From: Mantamonas sphyraenae
Taxonomy: Eukaryota > CRuMs > Mantamonadidae
Direction of reading: 5' to 3'
NCBI GenBank assembly: GCA_026936335.1
Contig: JAPMXV010000032.1
Coordinates: 248,001-312,000 of the forward strand
DNA: 64,000 nt
Below the pieces are notes generated by a model. It did no database searches, was not told the origin of the DNA, and worked only from the letters and a program-made list of their open reading frames with translations. A program made the translations under genes and the position numbers. Shown here piece by piece: positions 44,854-55,530 of the stretch; within the stretch, counting starts at the first letter, position 1; every line of letters begins with the position of its first letter.

Positions 44854-47800
44854 ATGTCCTCGTCGTCTCCATTGGGCTCTTTAGTACAGCCGCCGGATCT
44901 GGAGACGATTGCACGACAGCAGTTGGCCATGTGGACAGAGGTGGTGGCGCGGTTTGATGCCAATGCAGACGCACAGCACGACCGCAGCGACACGCATGAC
45001 CTCGACTGTGTCACATCGTCGTCATCTGGGGAGGCTGAAGACACGTTGGCACACGAAAAATCGGATGGTGGAGGCGTGGTTGACACACCTGCCGTGGACA
45101 ATCCTGGTCACAAGGCACAGCCCACCCTCAGCTCGGGCACTCGATTGGCAAGACTCCACAAAGCACTCAAACGAGAGCATCTGGACGAAAGCGCATGTAG
45201 GTTGCACTGTGCAGGTCTGGGGCGACCGGGAACAGCCCCCCCGTGGGATGTTTTCATCGGAACCAAACTCGCTCACCCTCCGCCACCCCACCGCCAGACA
45301 CTCGTGCTTCCCAGCAGCGCAACGACGCCATGTACGAGCTCCAGCGCCAGTATAAAGACTTTAAGAACCTGCAGCGCTACCGCAACATGATGGCTGACAA
45401 CAAGATGTCCATTCAGGAGCTCCAGCTGCTACAGCGGAGACTTGGGCGGTCCTTTGTCTCGCCCGCGTTCGGCTATGCCACAGAGGTGTGTTGCACGTGC
45501 TGCTTGTGTGTCCGACACAACAGAGATGGAGATGGGGGCGGGGGGGGGGGGGGGGCAAGTGTCAAGGGGAGGGTGTGTATCAGAGTAGATGGGAGGCTGA
45601 CACACACACACGGGGGACACAAAGACGGCCTTCCGGAAATTGGTTCACTGCCTCAAACGCAATCCGCAGACGTGTGCCACTCTGGTGTACGAAAGCACAC
45701 ACAATAGCGACGCACCACTGGACGAGAGCGAGGTGGAAATGTTACTCGACGGGTGTGTGCACGGCCTGTTTGGCAACGCCTACTTCCATCCTTCCCAGGA
45801 TCTGCAGCTGCTGCGCTTCATCACTCACTATGTACAGCTGTGTGTGGACAAGTGCCAGGTGCTGCCCAAGATCCTCAGTGAGGACCTGATGCTGACGTCG
45901 CTGCTGAATAGGTATGTGCGCAGCAACCTGGGCCTTTTCTACGTGCGTGCCGTGTTGCGCAAACCCATCCTGCAGGTGTTGGGAAAGTATAATCTCTCCC
46001 TGGAAGTAGATGCCAAGCGATTGCTTGAATCCATGGACGATGCCCAACGCTCGAGTCTGGGCCTTGGCACCACGGTGCCGAACGAGGCTGCGAAACATCC
46101 CGCCGTCCAACAGCTGCTTCAGAAACACGCAGATGCTCTCTTGCACTGGAGTGACTCGTTTCTGCAGTGTATTGTGTCCAGCGTGCATATGGTACCCTAT
46201 GGTATCCGGTACCTGGCACGAAGGCTGACGGAGCACACGCGCAGCCGAGGACGCACAGCAGGCGCCTCGGATGTCCACATGCGCATGATCCTGGCCGATT
46301 TCATCTTTGTGCAGTTGCTCAATTCGGCTATTGTCCTGCCCGAGGCAAACGGCATCGAAACTCACCAGCTCGTCGACGCCTCGTGCAGGAGGAACCTCCT
46401 TCTCATTGCCACCGTACTGCACAAACTCGCAACTGGCAAGCTGTTTGGAGGCAACCAGGCCTCTGCTCACATGGCCGACCTCAACGATTTCATCGAACGC
46501 AACGGACCCGTCATCACGGAATACTTTGAGGAGGTGCGTGTTTGCAGCGTTGGTGTTTTGTCGCGTTTGTGTGAACTGAGACGCTAACCCATCCCCCTCG
46601 CTCACCCGATCTCCAACATACTCTCTCTCTCTCTCTCTCACAGTTGATTGACGTCCCTGACCTGGAAGAATACCTGACCGAAGCCGAGACGGGACAGCTG
46701 GAGGCTGTGTCGCTTCTGCAAGATGGCGACGTCGCCCTGTCGTGGAACGACGATGTGGTGGAACGCTACCTGCCTGTAGTGGTTCCTCAGAACACACTCG
46801 TGCTGCTCAGCAAGCTGTGCGAGGAGTATGTGGAGAGCCGTGACGTGGAATCGGAAGGATTGCCACGCACCCTGCATCGCATCCTTCAATCCATGGAAGG
46901 GTCACTGGAGTATGCCCAACTGGACGAGGAAGACCTTGTGGTGCTGCCCCGTCCAGACACATTGGAGGTAGAACTGCGTGGCGAACCATCTGCCTCATCG
47001 GAAGGTGACGAGACACCGTTGACACCGACACGGCAACGCAAAGCCAACCTGCTGCTGGACGTCAGCCACAAATTGACCACTGTGATGAAGTCGCTGGGGT
47101 TCACCAGTGGCTACCGTGGCTCCGATCTGATGCATGTATTGGAACGGGAGCGAGCGGAGGCGCAAACATGCGAAAACCACACGCTGTCGGCGCAGCTGTA
47201 CGAAACCATCTACTGCATCAAAGAACTGGATGCAGACATGCTGGGTGAGGACTATGCACGCTTGTTGGACGTGTTGGAAAACGAGGTGTTGCAGCGCAGG
47301 GAGGCACGCGAGGCAAAGGCGTCGCACCAGCGTGTCGTCAGCGAGTACCTGGAGTTGCATGCCCTAATTCGCACCGTGCGACATCGACGCACTCGTGTCC
47401 TCAAGGACATGACCAACATCAAGTTCATGTCGTATGTGGAGCGGCAACGCGAGATGTTTGACACCTTCTTCGCTTCCTTTTTCCTGCGCTACGGCGACCC
47501 GCTGGACATGGATCTGAGCCAACTCACAAGCGCACTACAAATGTATGGTCATGCCAAGAACTGTGGCTATGGCCCCGCCAGGCTGGACGACGACCAATTC
47601 CTGTGTCCGGCTTGCATGACGCTGTACGACACCAAACGCACCTTTGTGGGCGGCTTTCTGCAACGCGTCAGCTCAGCACTCAAGTCGGACATCCTGTGGC
47701 GCATGGCTCCTGAGGAGGAGCTGGCTGTGGCTGGGCTTACCCTGCGTATGTTTGTCAGCGTCAACTTGTACCGCAGCCTGTTCCTGTACTGCCGCAGCGC

Positions 47801-48965
47801 AGAGGACGCCTTTTTCCGCCACGTGGAGAGCCTGCAGCACAGCACACTGGACTACGCCCAGTTCTACGGGTACGTGTCATCATCAGGGGGGGGCGGTGCA
47901 TCGTCGCGTCGCGGGTCCACAAACGGCGGCAGCCACGACGAGACGCAGCAGTGGCACGAAGAGACGCTGCTGCTGGCCATTGAGGCATTGCTACAGATCA
48001 ATGACGTGATGGCGGCGACGGACAAGCTGGAGTGCATCCTGCGGTGTCGCAAGGTGATCTGGGACACGTTGGGGCTCACGGGGATGCCCAGTGCAGACGA
48101 CTACATCCCCATGTTGTGCTACGTGGTGCTCAAGGCCAACCCGTCGTTGTTGTTGAGCAACGTGCAGTACATCCGCACCTTTTCCGACGTCATGAGCACA
48201 GAGTACGAAAAGGCCTTTCTGGACTTTTGTGTCGCCGTCAAGTGTGTGGCCGTGTTGGAACCCAAACCCAAGCACAAGGGCACACGCATGCGCTCGAAAA
48301 CCGCAGAGAGCAGACGGGCCATGTTGGGTTTGCGAGCCAGTGTCCACCAACGCGTGCACAGCGAAGGCACATCGTCGTCGTCGTCGTCGTCATCCACCAC
48401 CAACACCACCTCCTCCTCTGGCCTGGATGGACACGGGGGTGGCGGTGCACAGAGTGGGTTGGGTGGTGGCGATGGGATGGCACAGGGGGGTTTGGGATTG
48501 GCGGGACGGCATGCGGGCGGTGCGTCGACGGGGGACGTGTCCGATGCGCTGCTGTTCAGCAGTGGGAAGCGGTTGATTGAGACAGGCTTTGACACTGATG
48601 TCCAAGCGATCATGAAGAGTATGGTGGAGGAGCAGGGACACGAGGCGCGCAATGTGCAGGCGGCAGTGAGCGTGTACGGGTCAAACGTGGAGGAGGTGTC
48701 GCTGTTTCTGGACAACCTGCGTGAGTTGATGGGCATGGGATTCACACGCGAACAAAGCATCGACGGCCTCATGGTCAGCGAGAACGACAAGCAACGTGCC
48801 ATTTGGTTCTGTCTGCGCAAGGATCGCCCACAGAGTGGAGACACAGACGCCACACCCGCCGCCTCCGGATCAACAACAGGCTCGCCTGCCTTGACGCCGT
48901 CGTCATCGACTGGCGAACGCTCCGATGATTCGCCGCCGGGGTTGTCGGGAGGAGATGAATTGTAG
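44854..48965 (+). CDS. GAPVD1: GAPVD1-like RasGAP-VPS9 protein with C-terminal UBA-like segment (1253 aa)
   Basis: Four exons: 44854-45196, 45298-45485, 45625-46533, 46644-48965. Exons 1-3 hold a RasGAP domain (LGLFYVRAVLRKPILQVL, DFIFVQLLNSAIVLPEANGIE, RNLLLIATVLHKLATGKLFGGNQ, LNDFIERNGPVITEYFEE). Exon 4 carries a large helical region (about 47300-48070, beginning LELHALIRTVRHRRTRVLKDM). A VPS9 domain follows (VIWDTLGLTGMPSADDYIPMLCYVVLKANPSLLLSNVQYI, about 48055-48175). After a Ser/Gly linker is a UBA-like motif (LMGMGFTREQSIDGLMVSENDKQRAIWFCL, about 48727-48816). GAPVD1/RAP6 in animals acts on Ras and on Rab5/Rab31 in endocytosis. The UBA-like end is not part of the animal protein. It is divergent from the ARM gene, with 74 bp between the ATGs. 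Intron 2 includes a poly-G run. Confidence 0.87.
45540..45555 (+). repeat. poly-G run in GAPVD1 intron 2
   Basis: Sixteen consecutive G on the plus strand, inside a 139-bp intron. Its length is likely to be unreliable in any read technology. Confidence 0.9.
46621..46639 (+). repeat. (CT)n polypyrimidine tract before GAPVD1 exon 4
   Basis: A pure CT run directly precedes the CACAG acceptor at 46643 and serves as an exceptionally strong polypyrimidine tract. Confidence 0.85.
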
Positions 48966-49033
48966 GGGGGGGGGAATGCACTGTGCAATGCAACGATTTC
49001 CATCCAACACTAAAGACCAACCAAGAAGAAACC

Positions 49034-51292
49034 ATGGGAGTGTCCACGCTGACGACGTACATCAACGAACGCTTTGACATCACAAAGAAGAGTCTGAGCA
49101 CGCTGCCCGAAGGGGAGACACAGTGGACGCTGCTGTTTGACGGCGACTCGCTCATGTACGAGCTGTACCGTCGGTTCAAGATCGACTGGAGCAGTGGCGG
49201 CGACTATGGACGTTTCCACGCCCTGTGCCTGCGTTTCTTCCGTCGCATGGTGGCCTCGTCCGACTTTGACATCATGTTTGTGTTTGACGGCCCGCGTGCC
49301 ATCCAGCCGGCGGAGGAACTGAAGCGTCGCGCACGTAACAAGATCGATCAGGTGTCACGCGCCATGCGCAAGGCCCACGAGGAGTTTGTGCTGCCTGTAC
49401 ACACACGTTCGGTGCTTGTGGATGCGGCACACGAGGCCGGGGTGCAACTGGAGTTTGCCCTGGGTCGCGCCGACACAAAGATTGCCCAGATGGCCTCGCA
49501 GGAGGATGCCAAGTGCTGGGTGGTCAGCAACGACTCGGACTTTATGATGTACGCCATCCCGGGCTACATCCAGCTGGATGCGCTGAAGATCTTCAGCAGC
49601 ATCGAGCCGAGCGACGGCGATGCATTTGGCAAGCTGGACTCGGGTTCGTTCATCGACACGGCCCAGCTGTCCGAGTGGCTGGGTTTCCCCGTGCAGCTGT
49701 TTCCTGCGTTTGCCACGTTGTGTGGCAACGACCTGGTGCATCGCAACACGTGGCGGGAGCTCCACGGCTTCCTGCGTGCCCAGCTCGAATCTTCCGGCGA
49801 GGAAGCGGGGGCGGAAGAGGGCGCTTCTGAGGGCGCCGGCAGTGGCAAGCAGGGCGAGTTGGAGGAACCCAACTCGTCAGACAGTGCCTCGTCGACCGGT
49901 GCAGGCGGTGCATCGTCGTCGTCGTCGTCGTCGGGCACATACCGCAAGAATGCGGAGCTTGTGCGTGGCTTTGTGCTGCAGGCGTGGCAGGAGGCGCAGG
50001 AGGCCGAAGCACGCGGCGAAAAGTACGGCGCCAAGGTGGAAGGCAGCGGCAGCAGCGACGAGAAGGGTGATGAGGAACAAGGAACAGTGGACGGGGCTGC
50101 TGGTGCTGGGGAGGCAGTGGAGGAGGAGGAGCCTCAGGACGTGTACGGGCGTGTGGAAAAGGTGCTGATCGAGACTGCGCTGGCCAAGGTGGACACCAAG
50201 GTGGTGTTTTCCGTGACCAAGCGTGTGGACAAGTCGCTGAAGTTGTACCGTAGCAACGGACTGGAGGGGAAGGAGAACGAGCTGGAGTTGGCTGTGGATG
50301 ATGAGACGGCGTCGCGTCTGCACCGGCTGTGGGAGTGGTACACTGCGCACGGCGACAATGCACGCGTGGCAGTGACCATGTGTGAGGCCGGCCACCACGC
50401 ACACCCGATTGCCATGGAACCCTGGTTCGGATACAACCTGAGTGCATGCAATGTGAACAAGGAGTGGTACATGCAGCTGTACGCGCAGTTGCCCCTCAAC
50501 AACGGCCGTGTCACCACCCTCTGTCCCGACTACAAGAAGAAGCGCCTCATTGAGGATCAGGTGTGGGACTTTCGCCAGGTGAATCTGTTGGACCTGGACC
50601 AGCCCTCCTGGCAACACTTTCTGGCCCAGGAGACGGGCTTCCATGCACGTTGGCTCAACTTGGCCAAGAGCCTCAAGGATCGCGACGACGCCGCTTGGGT
50701 GCTGGACCACCCCTCTGTCTGGGTGGCTGCCTTTATCCTCTCGCAGCTCTACCACGGCGGCTCGGTGCACGAGCAGGACGTCGTGTTTGCTGTGGCTGGC
50801 CTGAGCAAGACGCGAAACAGCAACGTTGAGGAGGAGAAGGAGGAGCTCAAGAGCCAGGAGGACGTCGAGGAGGACGACTACAAGATCCACCTGCGCATGT
50901 CTGCCTACCTGCAGTCCATGTGGACGGTGCTGGAAATGCTGCATGCAGTGTACCACATCGAGGGCGGCGCAAACGAGGACACGGACATGGCGTCGCTTCC
51001 GCGCTTCCCCAGCATCGCAGGCGCCTTTGAGGGCCGTGCCTGGCTCACGGTGCGTGCCACAGAGAATGCCGACAAGGATGACTTTGACTTTGACGAGGAG
51101 CAAACCAGCCTGGACGAGGTGCAGGAGCTGCTCTACGGCATCATCGTCTCCACCGAAGAGGTCTCCTTCCCCACTGGCGACGACGACGAGGACGGCAGCG
51201 ATGCAAGCGACAACGACGGCGAGGATGACGACAGCGATGACGACAACGGCATGTGGTCGTCGTCCAATCCATACGCCGCCCTGGGGCTGTGA
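49034..51292 (+). CDS. Asteroid-like PIN/FEN-fold protein (752 aa), paralogue 2
   Basis: Single exon starting MGVSTLTTYINERFD. It is similar in layout to paralogue 1 at 40869: LLFDGDSLMYELYRRFKIDWSSGGDYGRF, FDIMFVFDGPRAIQ, ALGRADTKIAQMA, VVSNDSDFMMYAIPGYIQLD, FATLCGNDLVHRNT. The second acidic motif reads GRADTKIA where paralogue 1 has QEADGELA. The usual catalytic Glu is therefore Arg, and the active site may be degenerate. The C-terminal helical half (WYMQLYAQLPLNNGRVTTLCPDYKKKRLIEDQVW, FILSQLYHGGSVH, DYKIHLRMSAYLQSMWTVLEMLHAVYHIEGG) is more extended than in paralogue 1. Acidic and poly-Ser linkers surround it. The end NPYAALGL resembles the NPFQALMM end of paralogue 1, which may be a short linear motif. 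Role unknown. Confidence 0.75.
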   Translation: MGVSTLTTYINERFDITKKSLSTLPEGETQWTLLFDGDSLMYELYRRFKIDWSSGGDYGRFHALCLRFFRRMVASSDFDIMFVFDGPRAIQPAEELKRRARNKIDQVSRAMRKAHEEFVLPVHTRSVLVDAAHEAGVQLEFALGRADTKIAQMASQEDAKCWVVSNDSDFMMYAIPGYIQLDALKIFSSIEPSDGDAFGKLDSGSFIDTAQLSEWLGFPVQLFPAFATLCGNDLVHRNTWRELHGFLRAQLESSGEEAGAEEGASEGAGSGKQGELEEPNSSDSASSTGAGGASSSSSSSGTYRKNAELVRGFVLQAWQEAQEAEARGEKYGAKVEGSGSSDEKGDEEQGTVDGAAGAGEAVEEEEPQDVYGRVEKVLIETALAKVDTKVVFSVTKRVDKSLKLYRSNGLEGKENELELAVDDETASRLHRLWEWYTAHGDNARVAVTMCEAGHHAHPIAMEPWFGYNLSACNVNKEWYMQLYAQLPLNNGRVTTLCPDYKKKRLIEDQVWDFRQVNLLDLDQPSWQHFLAQETGFHARWLNLAKSLKDRDDAAWVLDHPSVWVAAFILSQLYHGGSVHEQDVVFAVAGLSKTRNSNVEEEKEELKSQEDVEEDDYKIHLRMSAYLQSMWTVLEMLHAVYHIEGGANEDTDMASLPRFPSIAGAFEGRAWLTVRATENADKDDFDFDEEQTSLDEVQELLYGIIVSTEEVSFPTGDDDEDGSDASDNDGEDDDSDDDNGMWSSSNPYAALGL

Positions 51293-51342
51293 TTTTGGAA
51301 AATGAGATGGGAGTGTCGGGAAGTAGGGTCTGGAACAAATGC

Positions 51343-51344
51343 CA

Positions 51345-51391
<47 letters not shown>
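51343..51391 (+). repeat. (CA)n(GA)n compound microsatellite
   Basis: Ten CA units followed by about fourteen GA units, 48 bp upstream of the DNA polymerase ATG, in the presumed promoter or 5' UTR. Confidence 0.9.
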
Positions 51392-51392
<1 letters not shown>

Positions 51393-51439
51393 CACACATC
51401 CACGTATCTATCGACTCTGTGCTGCGGAGGGAGGCACGG

Positions 51440-54055
51440 ATGGAGGCAATGTTTTCGCGTGGCCGAGGGCGTGTGCGGTCGTGTTGGTCGAGCATAGGGG
51501 CCGAGCTGCATGTGAGGGCTGGGGTATGTAGACAAAAGGCAGAGGCGGATTCGGCGGTGGCGTTGCCCGAGGGGGTGACTGTGGTGACGCGTGTGGAAGA
51601 AGCAAGGCGTGTGATGAGCATCTTGGAGAAGCTGCCTCAGACGACGCTGCACGCGTGCGACACAGAGGCAACAGACATCGACCTGAAGAGCCAGTCGCCC
51701 GTGGGAAACGGACGGTTGATTGCGGCCAGTGTGTACAGTGGACCAGAGGTGGACTTTGGCGACGGGCCGCGGCTGTTTGTGGACGTGCTTGGTGACGAGG
51801 GCAAAGGCGTGCTGGCTGCGCTTCAGCCCTTTTTCGAGAGCACGGTCATGCGCAAGGTGTGGCATAACTACGGGTTTGACAGGCACTTGCTGTACAATGC
51901 AGGCGTGGATTGCCAAGGCCTGGCTGCAGATACCATGCACATGGCCAGGCTGTGGAACGCAGGCAGGCGGCGAGGGTACAGCTTGGAATCGCTCAGTCAG
52001 GAACTGCTGGATGACACCCGCTTCCACAAGAGCGTGGGCCTCAAGGAGCGCTTTGCACGCCCCAAGATGAAAAAGGACGGCACGCCGGGCAAGACGTTGA
52101 TCCTGCCTCCGTTGGAGGAAGTGCAATGCGATCCCGAAACGCGTGGGGACTGGGTCGACTATGCATGTCTTGATGCAGAGGGTGAGTGAGTGTGTGTGAG
52201 TGTGTGTATGTGTGTGTTGGGGGTGGGAGGGGAGTTAGGGGAGGGGGGGGGATGAACATGTGGTCGTGGGAACCATGGGGAAGGGGGATTGGCCCAGCAT
52301 TGACACGGACAGTGGGTGGATGGAGCAGCAACATACTACGTTCACGAGGCGCTGAGCGAGAAGCTGCGTGAGATGCCGTGGATGCCACGCAAGGCAGGGT
52401 ACCGGAACATGATGGATTACTACGAGCGGTACTACGTGGACTTTGCCAAGGTGCTCACGGACATGGAGCGTGCCGGGTGCAAGCTGGACTTTGCGCACCT
52501 GGAACGGATCCACGAATTGGCGTTGCAGGACAGAGAGGCATCGGAAGCCAAGTGCAGAGCATGGTTGCGACGGGTGGGCGACGCAGACGTGGCGGAAAAC
52601 ATGAATCTGAAGAGTGCAGTGCAGTTGCGGCAGCTGCTGTTTGCACCGTACCAAAACCGCAAGCTTAAGCAGGAAATGGCTGCAGTGGACGCGTTTGACG
52701 TGGAAAACACCGACGGGCGCATCGAAGAGGGCAAAGCACGTCCCAAGAAGAAGCGACCACTATTTATTACGGGCCTGGGGATGGAGTGCACACGCGTGAC
52801 ACCACAGGGATGGCCCGCCACAGGTGCACAGGTGCTGGCGGAGCTGTCGGGTAACCCGCCACCGGACGAGGCTGTGGAACAGGAAGAGGAAACGCTTGCG
52901 TGTGTGGTGGCAGATCCGGAGGCGGAAGATCGGTGGATCTTTGACTTTGGTCCTGAGCGAGCAGGGCGCAGGAGTGCACAGCTGCTTGGGGCTCACTACG
53001 GACGTGCGTTCCAACACTTTGGCGGGGGAAAGAAGGGCCACGACGCATGCACAGCGCTGTATGCGTTGCAGGAGATGAGTGCGGTGGACACACTGGTGGG
53101 CACGTTTATCGGCCCGTTGCAGGCGATGGCAGACGAGAAGCATCGCATTCACGCGTCGTTGAACCTGAACACAGAGACAGGACGGCTGTCGTCGCGGCGA
53201 CCCAACCTGCAAAACCAGCCGGCGTTGGAAAAGGATCGCTATCGGATCCGTGCTGCGTTTGTGGCGGAGGAAGGCAACAGTCTGGTGGTGGCCGATTATG
53301 GACAGTTGGAGTTGCGCATTCTGGCACACATTGCCAATTGCCGCAGCATGATCGATGCGTTTGCCAAGGGAGGCGACTTTCACTCGCGCACGGCTTTGGG
53401 CATGTATCCAGAGATTGCAGAGAGGGTAGACAAGGGAGAAATCCTGCTGGAGTGGGACGCCAAGGCAGAAGGAGGCGCGGAGCCTCCGCTGCCGTTGCTG
53501 AAGGATGCGTATGCTTCGGAGCGGCGAAAGGCAAAGATGTTGAATTTCTCGATTGCATACGGCAAGACAGCCATTGGACTGGCCAAGGATTGGGGTGTGA
53601 CGCGACAGGAGGCACAGGAGGTGGTGGAGCGATGGTATGCAGATCGTCCAGAGGTGCGAGAGTGGCAACAACGTACGATCGCGCAGGCGCACGAGGACGG
53701 GTACACAAAGACGCTGATGGGCCGTTACCGACCGTTACCCGACCTGCACTCTTCGTCACGATGGGCTGTGTTGCACGCAGAGAGGGCAGCCATCAACACA
53801 CCGATCCAAGGCGGTGCGGCAGACGTGGTGATGAAAGCCATGCTGCAGCTGGCCGTGGACGAGCGTCTGAAGAAGATGGGCTACACGATGCTGTTGCAAA
53901 TTCACGATGAGGTGATGATGGAGGGACCGCGGGAGTTGCAGGCGGAGGCTTTGGCAGTGGTGAAGGAGGTGATGCAGAATCCGTTTGAGCGACCACTTCG
54001 TGTGGCTCTCGAGGTGGATGGCAAGTATGCAGACAGCTGGTACGAAGCCAAGTGA
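51440..54055 (+). CDS. organellar family-A DNA polymerase (POP type), probably mitochondrial
   Basis: Two exons: 51440-52181 and 52329-54055 (822 aa). The junction restores DYACLDAE-ATYYVHEAL. The N-terminus is Arg/Ser-rich without acids (MFSRGRGRVRSCWSSIG), a mitochondrial presequence type. Proofreading motifs are intact: Exo I HACDTEATDID, Exo II WHNYGFDRHLL, Exo III DYACLD. Polymerase motif A is VVADYGQLELRILAH, motif B is RRKAKMLNFSIAYGKTAIGLAKDW and motif C is LLQIHDEVMME. This is the bacterial PolI-like plant and protist organellar DNA polymerase class, which replicates organelle genomes in lineages other than animals and fungi. No 5' exonuclease domain is present, as is usual for POPs. 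No sign of plastid genes exists in the window, so mitochondrion is favoured. Confidence 0.93.
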
Positions 54056-54095
54056 TGAAGCGAACAGGGGAAGAAGGGGAAAGTGGGTGAGGGGT

Positions 54096-55436
54096 ATGGA
54101 CAGTCGCGGCGGCGCACGTGGCAAACCAATGAAGAGTTTGTTGCTTGCTTGGGTGGTGCTAGTGCTTGTGGCGCTGGCAAACTTGAACCAAGGGGCGACG
54201 GTGGAGGATGTGGTGTCTGAAATGGACTGTATGAACAGGGATGGGAATGGACGTGCGATCAGTCGTTCGTGTGTGCTGAAGAACGTGTGTTTGGATGCAA
54301 CCGGGACACTGCGCTTCTTTGCGCCGCCGCCACCGAGCAAGGTGGAGGTGCCCGACCCGCTGGTGCACTTTGGCACGTACGATTCTACCCCCGAGGTGAG
54401 CATCAAGGTGACGGAGCGGCAGGGGGCGGAACCGTTGAAGCTCAAGGTGGGACGGTGGGTGGAAAAGCCCGCGGTGGCCGTGTACCGTGCACAGGGCAAC
54501 AACTTTTTCCACGCGTTCCTCGACGATTACTTTGGACTGTGGTTTCTGATTGAACACGGGGCGAGTGCTCTGTGGAAGGGAGGCATGGACAAGAGGGACA
54601 CGCAGCTGCTGATTGCAGACACAAAGCCGCTGGACTACGCATACTCGTTCCTCACGAGGCTGTTCAGTCGCAACACTCCGGAATACTTTAAGGAGATTGT
54701 GCCACGGGAAGGGGAGGGCCTTGTGTGTTTCCGTGCACTGGCTCTGGGCTACGGCAACAAGAACCTGGGCGGGCCGGGCATCACTACGGTGCGTGGCGAC
54801 GACATTGCAGGCTTCCGGTCCTTTGTACTGGAGTCGCTGGGCTTGCAGCGTGCTCCCGTGCTGTCAAACGAGGAGAAGCTTGCGGCCGGACTGAACGTAA
54901 CGTTGATGTTGCGCAAGCGGGACAGGCTGGTGCTGAACAGCGACGAGCTGGTGAACCAGCTGGGATTCAACCGACCGGGAGTCAATCTGAACGCGGTGCA
55001 TTTGGAGGACATGAGTTTCGTGGAGCAGGTGAAGCTGATGACGCACACGCAGGTGTTGGTGGGTGTGCACGGAGCAGGCTTTGCCCACATGGTGTTCCTT
55101 CCTGACGACGCAGTGCTGCTGGAACTGTTTCCATGGCAACTGCGCCGTCCCAACTACCAGATTGTGGCCATGAACATCCTGGACCTGGGATACGACAGCT
55201 GGACAAACACCGACCAAAGCAAGACGCGCTTCCGCGAAGAGATCCTGCGTGGGTTGCCCGAAGACTTTGCCGCACAGATCCGCAGCACGTTTTCCATCAG
55301 TTCCATGGTGGCCAACAACTATTGGGTCAACCAGGACACCGAGGTGGACGTCAGGGCCGTCGACGCCACCCTCGGCAACCTCCTCGCTCGCTTTGGGTAC
55401 AAGGATGGTGTGCGTGCACAGCATGACGAGTTGTAA
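54096..55436 (+). CDS. glycosyltransferase family 61 (DUF563), type II membrane protein
   Basis: This 446-aa single-exon protein has an N-terminal anchor (MKSLLLAWVVLVLVALANL, after a short basic cytosolic stretch, second possible ATG at 54129). This is followed by a luminal domain with VYRAQGNNFFHAFLDDYFGLWFLI, LIADTKPLDYAYSFLTRLF and the GT61 signature VLVGVHGAGFAHMVFLPDDAVLLELFP. GT61 enzymes include plant beta-1,2-xylosyltransferase and animal EOGT O-GlcNAc transferase. They work on glycoproteins or polysaccharides in ER/Golgi. The acceptor substrate cannot be decided. It begins 40 bp after the polymerase stop on the same strand. Confidence 0.85.
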   Translation: MDSRGGARGKPMKSLLLAWVVLVLVALANLNQGATVEDVVSEMDCMNRDGNGRAISRSCVLKNVCLDATGTLRFFAPPPPSKVEVPDPLVHFGTYDSTPEVSIKVTERQGAEPLKLKVGRWVEKPAVAVYRAQGNNFFHAFLDDYFGLWFLIEHGASALWKGGMDKRDTQLLIADTKPLDYAYSFLTRLFSRNTPEYFKEIVPREGEGLVCFRALALGYGNKNLGGPGITTVRGDDIAGFRSFVLESLGLQRAPVLSNEEKLAAGLNVTLMLRKRDRLVLNSDELVNQLGFNRPGVNLNAVHLEDMSFVEQVKLMTHTQVLVGVHGAGFAHMVFLPDDAVLLELFPWQLRRPNYQIVAMNILDLGYDSWTNTDQSKTRFREEILRGLPEDFAAQIRSTFSISSMVANNYWVNQDTEVDVRAVDATLGNLLARFGYKDGVRAQHDEL

Positions 55437-55530
55437 TGAGGTCAATGAAGGTACGCATTCGGATGCGGAGGTTGTTGTTAGGGCGATTTGCGCTGGGCGG
55501 ATGGCCCCCCGGAGAACACCCCAATCGGAA

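Noticed and set aside
49877-52126. Minus-strand ORF of 749 codons
   Set aside because: Spans two conserved plus-strand genes and an intergenic microsatellite without conserved motifs.
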